Of a stretch of 64,000 nucleotides of DNA, positions 13,501-25,520 are shown in pieces. Every line of letters starts with the position of its first letter. Position 1 is the stretch's first letter. A program made the position numbers and the translations under genes. Origin of the DNA: Phalacrocorax aristotelis (lineage: Eukaryota; Chordata; Aves; Suliformes; Phalacrocoracidae); contig NC_134277.1 of assembly GCF_949628215.1 (NCBI RefSeq), positions 128,573,463 through 128,637,462 of the forward strand, read 5' to 3'. Below the pieces are notes generated by a model that saw only the letters and a list, made by a program, of their open reading frames with translations, was not told where the DNA came from and made no database searches.

Positions 13501-16500
13501 TACTCCTTTTAGGTTTTCATGTATGATAAAGACCTTAAAACTATAAGATTATAGGTTTACAGCACATTATCATCTGTCATCATACACTTAAAGTCTACTA
13601 TCATGTTTTTCACAAAAGTTTGATTTTGCCTGGGGTAAAGATTTTTCAAGATGATGTAACTTACTAATGTTACTATGCTTTCCATTCCTTCTATTTCCTT
13701 TCGATTAACTTCTGTTTCTTCATATAGGATAGTAATTTGCAAGACACATTTCTTAAGAAAAACTGAGGTTTGAAACTAAGGTTCCTTAATTTTTACTTAT
13801 AAGAATACTGAACAACACTAAGACAATCTCTGGGTGAAATATATGAATCAGTTAAAGTGATGAAAGGAATCTGAAAAAAAAAAAAGAGTTAAACTTATTC
13901 CTCTTCAAAAAAACCACAATTTTTTCCTACCTTTTTCTCCATAGCTACAATAAACATTTAGAAGCTTGAAAAACATGCAAAAAAATCTGAAATAGATCAA
14001 GATGGAAACATCACATTCAAAGAACTTCCTTGTTCGAGATAATGGATTGAAACCTTTAGATGAAATTGCAAATCCTATTCTACCTCCTTTCTGCTCTATT
14101 TCAAGGTTAAAAAATTACTAGCAACTTGTTTACTACCTCAGAAATCAACCGAAACACTCTCACACATCATATTCTCATGAGGTCTGGCCCAGGATCATGT
14201 AAACATCAAGAGTTCTTATTCTAAATGTGAAAAGTTGGGAATACTTGCTGGTTTCACTGCAGTTTTACAGTAGAGACCAAAAAGGAAGAACAGCTGAAGT
14301 TCTGATGATATTAGTTCAATGACTAAGTTTTGAGTGAACCTCAGGCACAAACCTTACCATATCAGAGCAAGAGATTATCTCCCTGGCTCATTTCCACATC
14401 ATTTCCACATCATAGGTTAACGGTTTTATTATTACTGATTTTCATCCTAACTTCTGAAGGAAAACAGGATTATAGGGCTGCACTGCAGCTTGCCTGACAA
14501 TTCTCTGTCCCCTTTTACTTTTTCTTTCGTTCCTTTATTTTTCTCTCTTTCTCAAATCCATTGGCAAAGTTCAACTGAATTTGACAGAAAGGAACAAGAC
14601 TGAAAGACAGTCCCTAGAATCTTTGTGAAAAATAGGAGGTGAGGTAGCAGTGAGTTGCACAAAATAATGCTCATGTTGGGGGGCAAAAAGCAAGCAGAAC
14701 ATAAACACTGTATGTTGTGTTGGTAGCAGCTGGATGTTATGTAGCATCATCCATACTGGTAACAAGTTAGTACCATCTTGCTCTTAACTACTCTTAGCAC
14801 ATGGTATTTCTCATCTTCTCTGAGTCTCAGGAAAAAAAGAGCTTTGAATGTTGAGTTAATGCACAAAAGAAGTGAAGAGAGGAGATTAAATGGGATAACA
14901 AACACAGATCCTTACAAAACTTGGCTTCATCTGCTCTTACACTCATGAAATTCTTCTGTTGTACAGGTCAGTGGAGTTCTAAAACATCAGAGGTTAAAGG
15001 ACATTTACTGCTATGCAAGAACATACTTTTAAGTCAAATCAAGCACAACCTATGCCTGAGCTATCTGACTTTTAATCGATTTAAGATTTTGTTCTCTCAA
15101 GTTGCATAGATTACAAGAAGGTTTAAGGAAGGAAAATTTACCATAGCTTAGAGCAGGTGAAAAATTGGGAGTTACAGCAATGAAGAAGCATAAAGCAGTA
15201 TGTTATACTTACTGTGAGCACAGCAGCAATTTTCTTGGCCACTGCTGGACTGATTTGAAATGCATGAGCAAATCGCCACCCTTGGAGATCAAAAATAGCC
15301 TTGACTCCATTCCGCTGAGTCTCAATCTCCTTTACAATGAGTTCAGAAGTGATAAGACTTACACGAAACACATCGTATGCCGTAAATAACTTGGGATCCC
15401 ACTGTCCTGAAGAGTAAACAGATTGCACTGCATTACCACGAGGATACTACATACACTTGTACTTTAGAAGCTTTTTACTGCTTCTAATGTGCTTCTTGGG
15501 AACAAGAAGTAACGAGAAATATCAAAGGTCCTGAAATAAACAGATTTGCCAGAACAGAAATTGCTTTGTGTGCCTGCTCTGTCACTCATCTTTCAAACTC
15601 TTTTTTGTAGATGGTACCACCTAATGGTAGATAGGTGTAGATGCCACCTAACGTAGCACGTTCCATGTATGGCCATAGCCTCCAGTATAAGGTTTTGACA
15701 GGAAGAGTTTAATTCAGTAACAAGTCATGTTAGCAGGAACTACAGATCATCAATCCAATCAATTAATGTAATTGTTCTTCAGTGCAGTAATTCTGTCAGG
15801 ACTTAGTGAACCCACTTGTTTTTCTGAGGCCTGAGCAAAGAATGACATGGGATAAGCCTTAACCCTAGATGAAAGCTGCAGAGGACACAACTTTACAGAG
15901 AGATGCATTATTTTCTACTAGACCAGCTGACATTAAAACAACTCTTTAAAAGTTGGCAGAAACTATTTCTCTGTCCAAAACAAGCACAAAGAAATATGAT
16001 AATACGTCCTGGTTTCAGCTGGGATAGAGTTAATGTTCTTCACTGTAGCTGGTACAGTGCTGTGTTTTGGATTTAGTATGAGAATAATGTTGGTAAGACA
16101 CTGACGTTTTAGCTGTTGCTAAGTAATGCTCCCACTAAGTCAAGGACTTTTCAGCATCTCATGCTCTACCCACTGAGAAGGCTGAAGATGCACAAGAAGC
16201 TGGGAGGGAGCGCAGCCAGAAAGGCTGACCGAAAGTGGCCAAAGGGATATTCCATACCATATGACTTCATGCTCAGTATATAAACTAGCAGAAAAGCTGC
16301 CCAGGGGGACACTGCTTGGGGACACACTGGGCATCGGTCAGTGGGTGGTGAGCAACTGCATCGTGCATCACTTGCTTTGTATATTATTTTATCATTATTA
16401 TTATTATTATTATTACTACTATTTTATTTTATTTCAATTATTAAATTGTTCTTAACTCACAAGGTTTTTTTCACTTTTACTCTTCCGATTCTCTCCCCCA

Positions 16501-19500
16501 TCCCACCACAGGGGCAGTGAGCAGGCAGATGAGTAGTGCTCAGTTGCGAGCTGGGGTTAAACCACAACACAGGTGATAATTTAACTACATCTTTTTTTAA
16601 AAGACTTTTTGGGAGTGTATGAAACAATTCAAGATCTTCAAACTGTTGTTAGACGGGAATCTTTGGCTACATCTAAACAGTGAAAATGCAGTGAACTTCT
16701 CATCCACATCTAAACTGTTCGTTGGTACGTGACTAGGTTTACACCTTTTTTTGTGTTCTCTCTCTCCCCTCTGTGCTGCACGTGCACCAGTATCCCAGTC
16801 TTAGCACATGGCTTTGAAAATTTGCATGGAAACAAATAATTGTTGGGACACTCAGACCCAAATAGCCACATACTCTTGCAAGTTTTAGGGTTTTAACCCG
16901 AAGACTTTTTTCGATGCAGACAAGAATTCCACTAAAAGGAAAGTTAGTTCTTCATAAAGGATTGTACAGCTTTAGCCACACCAGTATGTAAGACAAATGA
17001 TATAACTGTTACAGCTCAATAAACTCACCTTTATGTTAATGTAAAGGTATTTCTAACAGGGAACATAAATATGTTACCTTTCTAGTCAAGACATTCTAGT
17101 ATTATTTAATTTTGTCAACCCTTGGTGCTGTAGCTATAATATACTTCTATTTTGTTGCTCAAATTGTGATAATTTAAAAAAACCCAAGCAACAACAAAAA
17201 CACACACACACAAAAAACCCCAAAAAAAGATCAGTGCCAGAGCCAGATGTGAAAGAGGTCCAAGCAATTTTGTCACTCACCAATTCTGTATATCAGAACT
17301 TTGCTTCCATGTGGATCCCTTGATCTCAGGACTCCATGATAGCCAGCATGCAAAAGACCAAGAACAGAAGATGGTTGTAAATCTGCACTTATTTCTGGGC
17401 ATTCAATTCTCCACTTCTGGTAATTCTTCAATAACTGGAAAAAAATAAATGTGGATGACAGACAGCCATCAGGTATTACATGAAAAGCACAGTTAAAAAT
17501 GTTTTCAACATGTAGTCAGTCAGAGGTTTAATTCATTAAATTTACGATCACCAGTTCACTGTGTATTTTCATCAAATCCCTCCTAGTAGTAGAAGGTTGC
17601 TATACTGGATCAAGTGAGTGAGTAAGTTATGATGAATTTAGAATCCTGTCAACTTGTTAATGGACTGCCATTGTTATTTTGTGTCAGAAAAGAAAACTGG
17701 AATATGGCTAAAAAGCCAGTATTTTCTGCGTAAAATACATCTAAAAACAGTTTTCTTACTCAGGATACATTTAGGATTATTCCGTTTGATACTGCATCAG
17801 ATTCATTCAGGGCTTGTTGAACTTAAGTGTGCAAAATCTTAGTAGAACATTCCCCCTTCACCTTCCTGCCCCACACCCCACTCCTGCTAAGTATGGGCCT
17901 ATTTTGTACAGACAGTCATCAATAATTTCAGTTTACTATTTGAAGCAGATTTGATCATCAGCATATCTAAAGCACAAAGTCCCTCCTACCCCTCTGAAAT
18001 GGCAGAATATAACCATGTAGTGGGTCTATTACCCATTAGACAATTTCCCTCCCCCGGACTGCAAAAAATGAGACCCTGTTTTGCTAAAATAGAGATCCTG
18101 TCCATTATCGGGGACTTGATCACCCTGGTTCCTAAGGCCTGAAGGCAGCATCATAAATTAGTATGTCTAAGGCACTGAAAGAGCTGTGTGTTAAAAGGCA
18201 ATTGCCTAACTCTAAGGAAGAGTCAATTAAAGGCATTCCTCTCTCAGGTAACATCTATGAAGAGGAATTACAGGTGATACTGTGAAAGGTCATCTTAGAG
18301 GTGGATCATGATAAACTAAGGTGAGGATGCAGTAGTTCTAATTTCCAAGTCTAATTACTGTTTCTCCTTCAATGTTAAGTGGTGGTGGAGAAAATGAACT
18401 GCTATGCCCTGCAACTAGAATTTAAGCCATTTTGCATAGGTAAGTAGGAAGCTATCCAAGACTGTCTTCTAAAAGGCTTCCTCTCAATTAATCAACTAAA
18501 TTCTGCCTCTACTGTATCACCCATGCTAAGTTCTCTAGCACTGAATTTGGAGGGTAGAGGGATAGCTACAGCAAATAATTTAGATTTTGTATTAAAATTT
18601 CCTAAATAGCTACAATTTAGACTTCTAACCTGAGATCATGAAAGGAACTAAGAGAATCAGAATTTTTCAGTACCTTTTTCACAACAAACTGAAATGTAGG
18701 TTTAAATCTGAAAGGTAGCATGCACAGGCTAGCCTTTCAAATTGTTACTATGTTTCATCAAACAGCAAAACCCAGTCTGCTCCTCAGCACGGTTTCACAA
18801 ATTAAATGCGCCCACCAGTGTCTTTTATTTCTGTTAATTTGTATTAACAGAAATTAATTATTGATTTCTCAATTACCCCATATTTCACAACAAAAACATT
18901 ACAGTTCAGAAGAACTGTTAGCTCCAACTAATAAAACATGACCCTAAATAAATTTCAAATTTCTTGTATCTATGCAAGTATCATTTTCTTCACCATATTC
19001 ATAGAAAGAATGGTCAGAAGGAACCTCAGTGGATACTGAATTCATCCCTTGGAACACCACAGCATCAGCTATGCCGATGCTTACCTACAGACTCTTAGAG
19101 GGAGACCTGAGACTCACCATCCTGTACCTCATAGCATGCTTACATTAGATAATTAGTCTTATTTCTTACCCTTCCCTCTACTTTCAAGTTTCTTGTATAA
19201 TTTTACTTAAAACGTATATTTTTTTTCTTCAGCTTAAGGCTTTTCTGCTCTGATGAAGATCTTCAATTTTTCTGAAGGTCTCTCAAACTAATTTTCATGA
19301 GGAAACTATAAGGCATTACTGTTTGCCAGCAGAATTTACTTAGTAAGAGATGTTATACTGATAGGAAACTATCTATATCCTTCATGGAAACAGCACCTAT
19401 AAATATGTATTTATAGGTACAAAAATGAAAGAGTTCATCTGCCATGCTAGAATCCCATTGAATTTGGCAATGAGAAAGTTGGTAAAAGCCTCATCCTAAA

Positions 19501-22500
19501 CCACACACCATAGAAAGAAACATTTAACCATTAGGAGAATTCTACTAGAAGCCTTTTGACCGCATTAAATCAGTTCTATTCTTGGCTAACTTAAAAATAA
19601 ACAAACAAAAAAGGTTGGGGAGGGGAGAGGGAGTAGGGAAAGTAAGTTAATTTGTGGACTAGAAATTCACTGCGATTGCAAAGATAGGCCTGATGATGTA
19701 CTCTGATTATCTCACTCTGTTGGTGCTTCACTCTCTACAAAGGGCACTGTTTGAGCAATCCCAACTGCTTTGTGCCAACCAGACAGCACTGTCAACATAC
19801 TGTGTTCTTTCCCTTGGTCTCTCCAATACAGACACTTAAAAAGCAGCAAAATACAAAAACACCCTCAAAACAACTATGCAAGTATCTGTTAGCCGTGTCA
19901 TTTCTCCCCTTTCTTCTAAAATCTATTGTACCACAACTTAATGAACCTAATTAGAAGAGCTGCCTGCCAAAACCAAGATGAGAATCAAAATGATACATTC
20001 ATTCAATACCCTAAATAACCCTGTCTTGTCAGTACAGTTAGTTTCTTGTTGTTATGAATATTTACATTTTCCAAGTTGGGAACAACAAGGATTTAAGTTC
20101 TGGACCTTGGGAGAAAGGGAATTGTGTTCGCAGCTTATGACACACTCAAGATCCTTATGGAAGACATAATTTACCTACTGGTGAGTCCATTAAGGAGTAA
20201 ATATACGGTTGGACTACTTCTGACACCTTCCAGGACACGGGCAAGTGGTTCCTCTTTTAGACACATAACATGGCTAAGCTCTAGACATACTTCCCTTGTC
20301 CAGAAAGTCACAAAGTGCTTAAGAGTTCTCAGATTTTGAAAACCTGATCTAATTACCTGAAATCATTTAGAGCTGAAGTAAAGGTTAGCATTAGATAATC
20401 TTCCAGAGTATCTACAGCTAGTTTTGGGACATATTCTTTAAATTTTCACTTATGTAAACAATCCATTTCTTAGCAGCTGGACATACTCACATCACACACA
20501 ACTACTTACATGAGTAATCCTTAAACATATAATGGAATTAAAAACTAGCAGTGGGTACTTCCAGTTTTACTTAATTTTGAAAATTTCTAGTTTAACATTG
20601 TTTAAACACAAAAATTCACATGAATTATTTAAAAAATATTATTTTTATTTTTTTATTAAAGACAGCTAGGAAAACCATAATTATTATCTATAACAATCAG
20701 CCTGGATATAGAAGATGAAGCAACCTAGTATCAGGAAAAACAGGTGCATTCAGTACCTAGTATAAAAATGGTCATGTACTTAGAACACAAGGAAAACATC
20801 TCCATGTATAATCATCTGTGTTTACAAACTGAAGGGCCTACTTAGCATCTGCTCAGTGCCTGAAAACAGATGCAGGATAACTTGATAAATGGGGAAAGCT
20901 GGATGAAAAACTCCAGTGTCTGGAGTTAAGCATTAATTAAGAGGTTTTTTTCCTGAGGTCCTCTGGGGATAGTTCCAGATTTCTGAACATCCGAGATTAT
21001 AAAGTTACTGATTAATCCAAGATTCATGGGCTACAAAACGAAGAAAAGTGAACTTAGTACTTTACTTAGAATTAGAAGAACTAGAAAACAATGTGCTTCT
21101 TACAGAAACCAATGTATTTGTATATGTAAATTAATTATTTTTTCTTGATTAATAACTATTTATTCATATTAACAAGGATGCTAGACAGAATTAGGCCTCT
21201 ACTGTGTCAGCGGTTGTACCAACACACACAACACTTAGGAAAAAAATGTTTTCTACTGGCAATCCTTGGAGGAGAAACCAACTCAACTAAAGCTCAAACT
21301 TTAGAATATAAACATAAATAGATACACACCTAGACACACACTTTTGTGCACATATTTTTTTTATATTTTTTCAGTAGTGTATTTCAATATACCTACACAC
21401 AGAATTCAAACATGGTATACACAAAGAATTTAAAACATTTTTATAGAGCCATAGAACTTTCCCTATGCCACATGCATCACCTCTTTGCCTGTTGGGAGAA
21501 GACTGGCACATGCCTAAGTTGAGACATTTGGCTTAGCACAAAGGGAAGACTGTCTGACTGATTTGCATCTCCTCAGGAGTCAGGCCAGAGAGCCTAGGAG
21601 GGGTCCTCTACCCTTTTTGAGGAATGCCTCTGTTTTGATGGAAGACAAGCAGCCAAGTAACTGATTTAAACTTGGTCTTTGTATTTCAATGATCCTCAAA
21701 GGTAACACCCGAGACTCAGCAGTATGTTTGACACTACGGAAAACAATCCTTCTTGTACATCGTAGTTATTCTAAGCAACTTATTTGCAGTACAGCACACT
21801 AGGAAGTCTTAATTCCTCCGTAAGTCAAATGCAGGGCAAAGACAAAGTCTGGCTATATACCTTCGTAACAACCAGAACTCCTAAACGATCCTAGATATTT
21901 AGACAGTTTTGAGTGCCACAGAAATGATGCTTACAAAAGTCAAAGTGGTATGTTATGAAAACATCTCTTGGCACAGGGTTTCAATGTTGCATTTTTACTA
22001 AATTTAAAGATTTTCATTCATTTCCCCAGAGTATAATCTATTTCGAGTACAAGAAGACGGTATCCTCAAGTCACTGAGAATTAGTCTTATACAAGAGTTG
22101 TGGGATGTCATGCAAGTACATAATAACATGCACTAGGCAAAGAGATTTATGGAGGAAAGGAGATGCTAATTCTCCAGATTTCACATATCACTACTGAATC
22201 AGAGTGACAGTGGTTTTGATCACAACAATGAAGTCATACACACATAGCCGGTACATTTAGAAAGGGATGTATAAATCCATTACTTTAGCAAAATTAATGG
22301 AGACCAGTGGACCTGCCTCTCAGTTTACAGCATATAGAGTAGGTAGGTGTATCTGTACAAATTAATGAGCAAACAACATGCTCAGCTCAGGTACAAATTT
22401 ATATCCAGACTAAAATCTTAAGCATTAACATCTGATCCCTACCTATATCTCCCACAGGGATTAGAAATGCACAGAACATGCTGTAATGATGTAACACTTC

Positions 22501-25115
22501 TTTCTGAGTGTTAATTTTTGGTAGGTAAGTATTGCAACTGTCTCACAAGACAAGAAAAATTCTTATTTACCTATTGAAGGTTTGTTGTGTTGTTTGACAC
22601 TTGTTAGTCTGTGTCGAAGGCCCTTCTGTTCATTCCTATAGACAAATGACTGCCAATACTTCATGCAGACTGACGTAACACTTTCTTACTAATAACATTC
22701 ATGCATTTGAAATCCTTTTGTCGAAGCTATCTGCTTAACTTCACCTCCTCCTCTGGAGCCTGTAATTATATGGTTGGGGTTCATGCATACATCTCCAGCC
22801 ACTTTCTAAGGGAAGGCATTGGGCCAAGTTCAATCCTTCCTGTGATTCAAAATGCAGAAAAAGAATTCTCTTCTACCTTGAGAATAGTCTGTTACTGAGT
22901 TTAACTGAATAATGATTGGCTTTTAAAAATACAGGCAGTTCTAGCTCTTCTTCGAGTTCTTCAAATCCAGCTGCCTGTTTCAGTGGTAGATTTTCTTCTA
23001 GCATGGCATGTTTCAAGAGATCAGTACTTGAAAACAAGCCTGGAATTGCCAGTGGAAAAAGGTAAATCTTGCTGTTGGAAGGAGCCATCATAGAATATTC
23101 AGAAATTAAATGTCTTGCCACAATCTACCTGATTATTCTTTTCTGAAGCATTTCCAAATGTTGGTAAACTGAAATCAGATGCAACCTTGGTTAATATTTG
23201 ACAGAGATTTATCAATACACAGTCTGGTCAGTTGCCAGAGTCTTGATTCAATCTAAGGCTAAGTATGAGCCCATACTAGGAAAGATGCTTGGCAAGAGCT
23301 TGAAGAACTTTGGTTACAAGCATTGACAGAGCCGCAAACTTTGATTATCCCTTAGCTGCTCTACAAGTACTATATGGTAGTACACAGGAGCCCAGTGGGC
23401 AAAAAGGGACTGTATCAGCCTGAACTCCAACCTGAGAGGCAATATCAAACCAGGACCGGAGGGAGCACGTGTTGTCTGGACTGATGGCAGGAGGGACCTG
23501 TCTAGGATGAAGTACTAACATAACCTCTGCATGAGGTCAGACTTGGGTTAGATGAATACACATCTTATGACCACCACAGATTTTTGCACAATAATTCTCT
23601 TGAGCTTTAATACGCCAATTGCAGATAAACACATTCCTTAAAAACAAAAAAAAAACCACCCAAAAGGCACAGTCCAACAGTTTTTAGTGCACACATCTGA
23701 TATAAACAATCTCATGAACTTCAAGCAAAAGTAAGATCCATAAATACCCAAAGGAATGTGACTTGACTTGCTAGTTCTTCTGCTGAGGAGGAAAGACTTA
23801 AAGCTGTGACACAAGCCTTATGACCCAAATGAAAAGAATAGAAAATATAATTTCTAAAGCTACCTGTGATTAATGGCTTAATTTAATTTCTCACATTCTT
23901 GTTTAGTTACCCTGATCCTGAAATATATCCATAGGCAAACAATCATCTCTTTTGGTAACTAAACTTGGAAAATCTACAGTGCAGAGAAGTCAGAAACTAA
24001 AAGGTGAGGTCTGCTGGGTAACGCTATGTCATCAACATCAAATTCCACTAAAACACAGTTTCCAATTGGCACAAGTGAATAAATGCTTTTGCCCTGGAAG
24101 GATTTGGAAATACTTTCTGTTCAGAAGGGTTAGTGGTGGTCAGTCTTGCTGTAAAAAAAGAAACAATTTGTACCTATGGTTATTAAAAATACGCATGCAC
24201 TGGCTGTGTGGCAAAGAGCCACGCCAACCGCCAGGAAAGTAACAAAACTTAGCAAAGACTGAAAGGAGCGTTGCACATGACTAAACTCCAAGGATTTTAA
24301 CGAATAGCTTTACATTACAGTGATTAAAATCTGAAGTGAAAACAGTAACATTACTAGTAACTAGCAATCTCAGCCTGATAAGCACCATAAGGATGTCTTT
24401 TAAAGGATATTGCTTCCTGATCGGAGCGTGACTTTACCACACTTACCGTAACCTCTACGCGACATGCCCGTAACTCGCTCGCCGTCACCGTTATGTGACC
24501 GTACCACAGCAACCATAACCTTCATGTCAGCTCAGCTCGGCGAGACCGCACAAAGCTGGCCACGGCACCGCACGCTTACGCGGCTCCACGCAGAAGGCAC
24601 GCGTGACGAGCAATTCGTTACACGCTGGATCTCCCTGCTCGGCCTCGGCCGCCGCGAGCAGCGCAGCGCCCGCGCCCCCCCCGGCGATGCTGCTCGATCC
24701 CCCACCCCGCCCGCCGCCCCCGTGCCGCAGCACCCCTGGGCTTGAGGCGAGACCCCCGTGGGTGGCGCGGCCGTGGGCTGCGAGGCTGACGGCCGCCGCG
24801 GGGGGTCTCCACACAGATGGAGAAGTTGTCGCCCTCCCCTCGCCCTCAGCGGGTGTCGGGAGCGCCCCCAGCCCCGCAGGGGGCCGCCGGCGGCGCCCGC
24901 TCCCCCACAGCCCTCCTTACCCTCCAGGCCAGGTCCAGGTGAAAGTCTCGGGCGCGCAGGAACCTCACTAGGAAGAAGTCGGAGAGGGGCTGCGGCCAGC
25001 GCTGGCCGGGCTCTGCCTCCGCCCGCCGCCGCAGCTCGGCGACGGCGCCGCGCACCGCCGGCGAGTGGTCGGGCAGGTCGCTGAGGCGCCCGGCGCCCGG
25101 CGGGCCCTGCGACAT
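10322..25115 (-). CDS. TTPA: Alpha-tocopherol transfer protein, complete (5 exons, 277 aa)
   Basis: Cytosolic liver lipid carrier that loads RRR-alpha-tocopherol from endosomes for secretion, exchanging it for phosphoinositide at the membrane. Exons are 25115-24921, 17434-17281, 15406-15213, 12620-12510 and 10501-10322, all with GT/AG borders and matching phases. They give 277 codons against 278 in human. Residues 1-65 form the CRAL-TRIO N-terminal helical domain ([19 protein letters not shown]). From about residue 90 comes the CRAL-TRIO lipid-binding domain: [44 protein letters not shown], then [15 protein letters not shown]. The basic residues of the phosphoinositide patch (the Arg cluster in RFLRARDF, Lys/Arg in FPLKVRG, Lys in EKIKQR) are present. 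The N-terminus differs from human, as is usual there. The frame is intact throughout. Intron 2 holds an antisense solo LTR. Confidence 0.97.
10502..15212 (-). other. TTPA: TTPA introns 4 and 3 (flanking exon 4 at 12510-12620)
   Basis: Intron 4 is 10502-12509 and intron 3 is 12621-15212. A short CAAA/CAA repeat lies near 12837-12895. No mobile element or additional exon was recognised. Confidence 0.8.
12510..12620 (-). CDS. TTPA: TTPA exon 4
   Basis: 37 codons beginning [20 protein letters not shown] and ending PEKIKQR at a GTGAGT donor. It includes part of the mobile lid and the basic residues that contact phosphoinositides. Confidence 0.96.
15213..15406 (-). CDS. TTPA: TTPA exon 3 (tocopherol pocket)
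   Basis: Acceptor CTCTTCAG; begins with the split Gly codon, then [20 protein letters not shown], and ends KKIAAVLT at a GTAAGT donor. It carries most of the CRAL-TRIO pocket lining and is almost identical to the human segment. Confidence 0.97.
16005..16569 (+). mobile_element. Solo LTR of an avian ERVL-type retrovirus
   Basis: The 5' end reads GTCCTGGTTTCAGCTGGGAT and the 3' end GGGGTTAAACCACAACA, the termini of a widespread bird ERVL LTR family. The first base is decayed (C for T). Internal features in order: a CRE-like box decayed to TGACTTCA, a TATATAAA box (16277-16284), a TTATTATTA run, an ATTAAA polyadenylation signal (16440-16445) and a C-rich U5. No primer site or coding sequence follows, so LTR-LTR recombination has removed the internal part. 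No clean 5-bp target duplication is seen; TGATAAT occurs on both sides but four bases out of register. It is antisense to TTPA. Confidence 0.9.
16277..16284 (+). promoter_or_regulatory. TATA box of solo LTR
   Basis: TATATAAA, the best-preserved TATA box among the LTRs in this window. The two proviral LTR forms have TATATTA and TATGTTAA at the same place. Confidence 0.6.
17281..17434 (-). CDS. TTPA: TTPA exon 2
   Basis: Acceptor TTTCCAG; begins [19 protein letters not shown] and ends GSKVLIYRI plus one base at a GTGAGT donor. Human exon 2 has the same start and end residues. Confidence 0.96.
17435..24920 (-). other. TTPA: TTPA intron 1
   Basis: 7.5 kb, AT-rich. Small inverted repeats occur at 18827-18854 (12-bp arms, 4-bp loop) and 19395-19418 (11-bp arms). 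A stretch near 19010-19110 looks vaguely like an old CR1 3' end, not convincingly. An acidic minus-strand open frame lies at 23121-22873. The last 450 bp before exon 1 are CpG-rich. Confidence 0.75.
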
Positions 25116-25520
25116 CCCCCCGCCGCCGGCCGGCTCTGACGGCGCGCCGCCAAGCCGGCGGCGGGGGCGCCCTGCCCGGCTGCCCCCGCCTCCACCTCCG
25201 CTCCCGCCCCCGGCGGGGCTTAACCCCTCAGCGCCTTCACGGGCCGGAGCGGGAAAAAGGGGAGGGGGCAGGTGTGCCGCGCTCCCGCCGGCCCGGCTGC
25301 GACGCTTAATCCTTTAGGGTTGGGGGTTTTTTTTCACTTTTGTGGACTTCACCAATTTTTAGTGTTTTAGGCTAATAAGGGAGAGGTGCGGCCCCACCGC
25401 GGGGAGGCCCGTCCCCCGGGCGGGGACAGGAGGTGCCCGCACCGCCCGCCGCAAGGGCAGTCATCGCGGAGCCCCGAACGCCGCTGAGGGGGGAGGCCCG
25501 CCTTTTAGGCGAAAATAACC
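24460..25520 (-). promoter_or_regulatory. TTPA: TTPA CpG-island promoter
   Basis: Dense CpG and long G/C runs surround exon 1 and continue about 400 bp upstream of its ATG at 25115. The several overlapping open frames here on both strands are composition artefacts. No TATA box is obvious. Confidence 0.75.
24921..25115 (-). CDS. TTPA: TTPA exon 1
   Basis: 65 codons from ATG at 25115, opening [10 protein letters not shown] and ending DFHLDLAWR at a GTAAGG donor in phase 0. Embedded in a CpG island. LPDHSP and RFLRARDF identify it. Confidence 0.95.

Larger units (their letters stand above)
15407..17280 (-). other. TTPA: TTPA intron 2
   Basis: 1.9 kb, of which 565 bp is an ERVL solo LTR in the opposite orientation (16005-16569). 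A CA-rich stretch lies near 17195-17225 close to the exon 2 donor. Confidence 0.85.

Noticed and set aside
15997-16580. TGATAAT on both sides of the solo LTR as a target-site duplication
   Set aside because: The right copy is four bases away from the LTR end and longer than the 5 bp expected for ERVL; probably coincidence.
19010-19110. Possible very old CR1 3' end (AGAAAGAATGGTCAGAAGGA...)
   Set aside because: The resemblance is too weak to place boundaries or orientation with confidence.
24464-25195. Several plus- and minus-strand frames around TTPA exon 1
   Set aside because: Only the frame starting at 25115 (minus) has CRAL-TRIO motifs and a proper splice donor; the rest are composition shadows.
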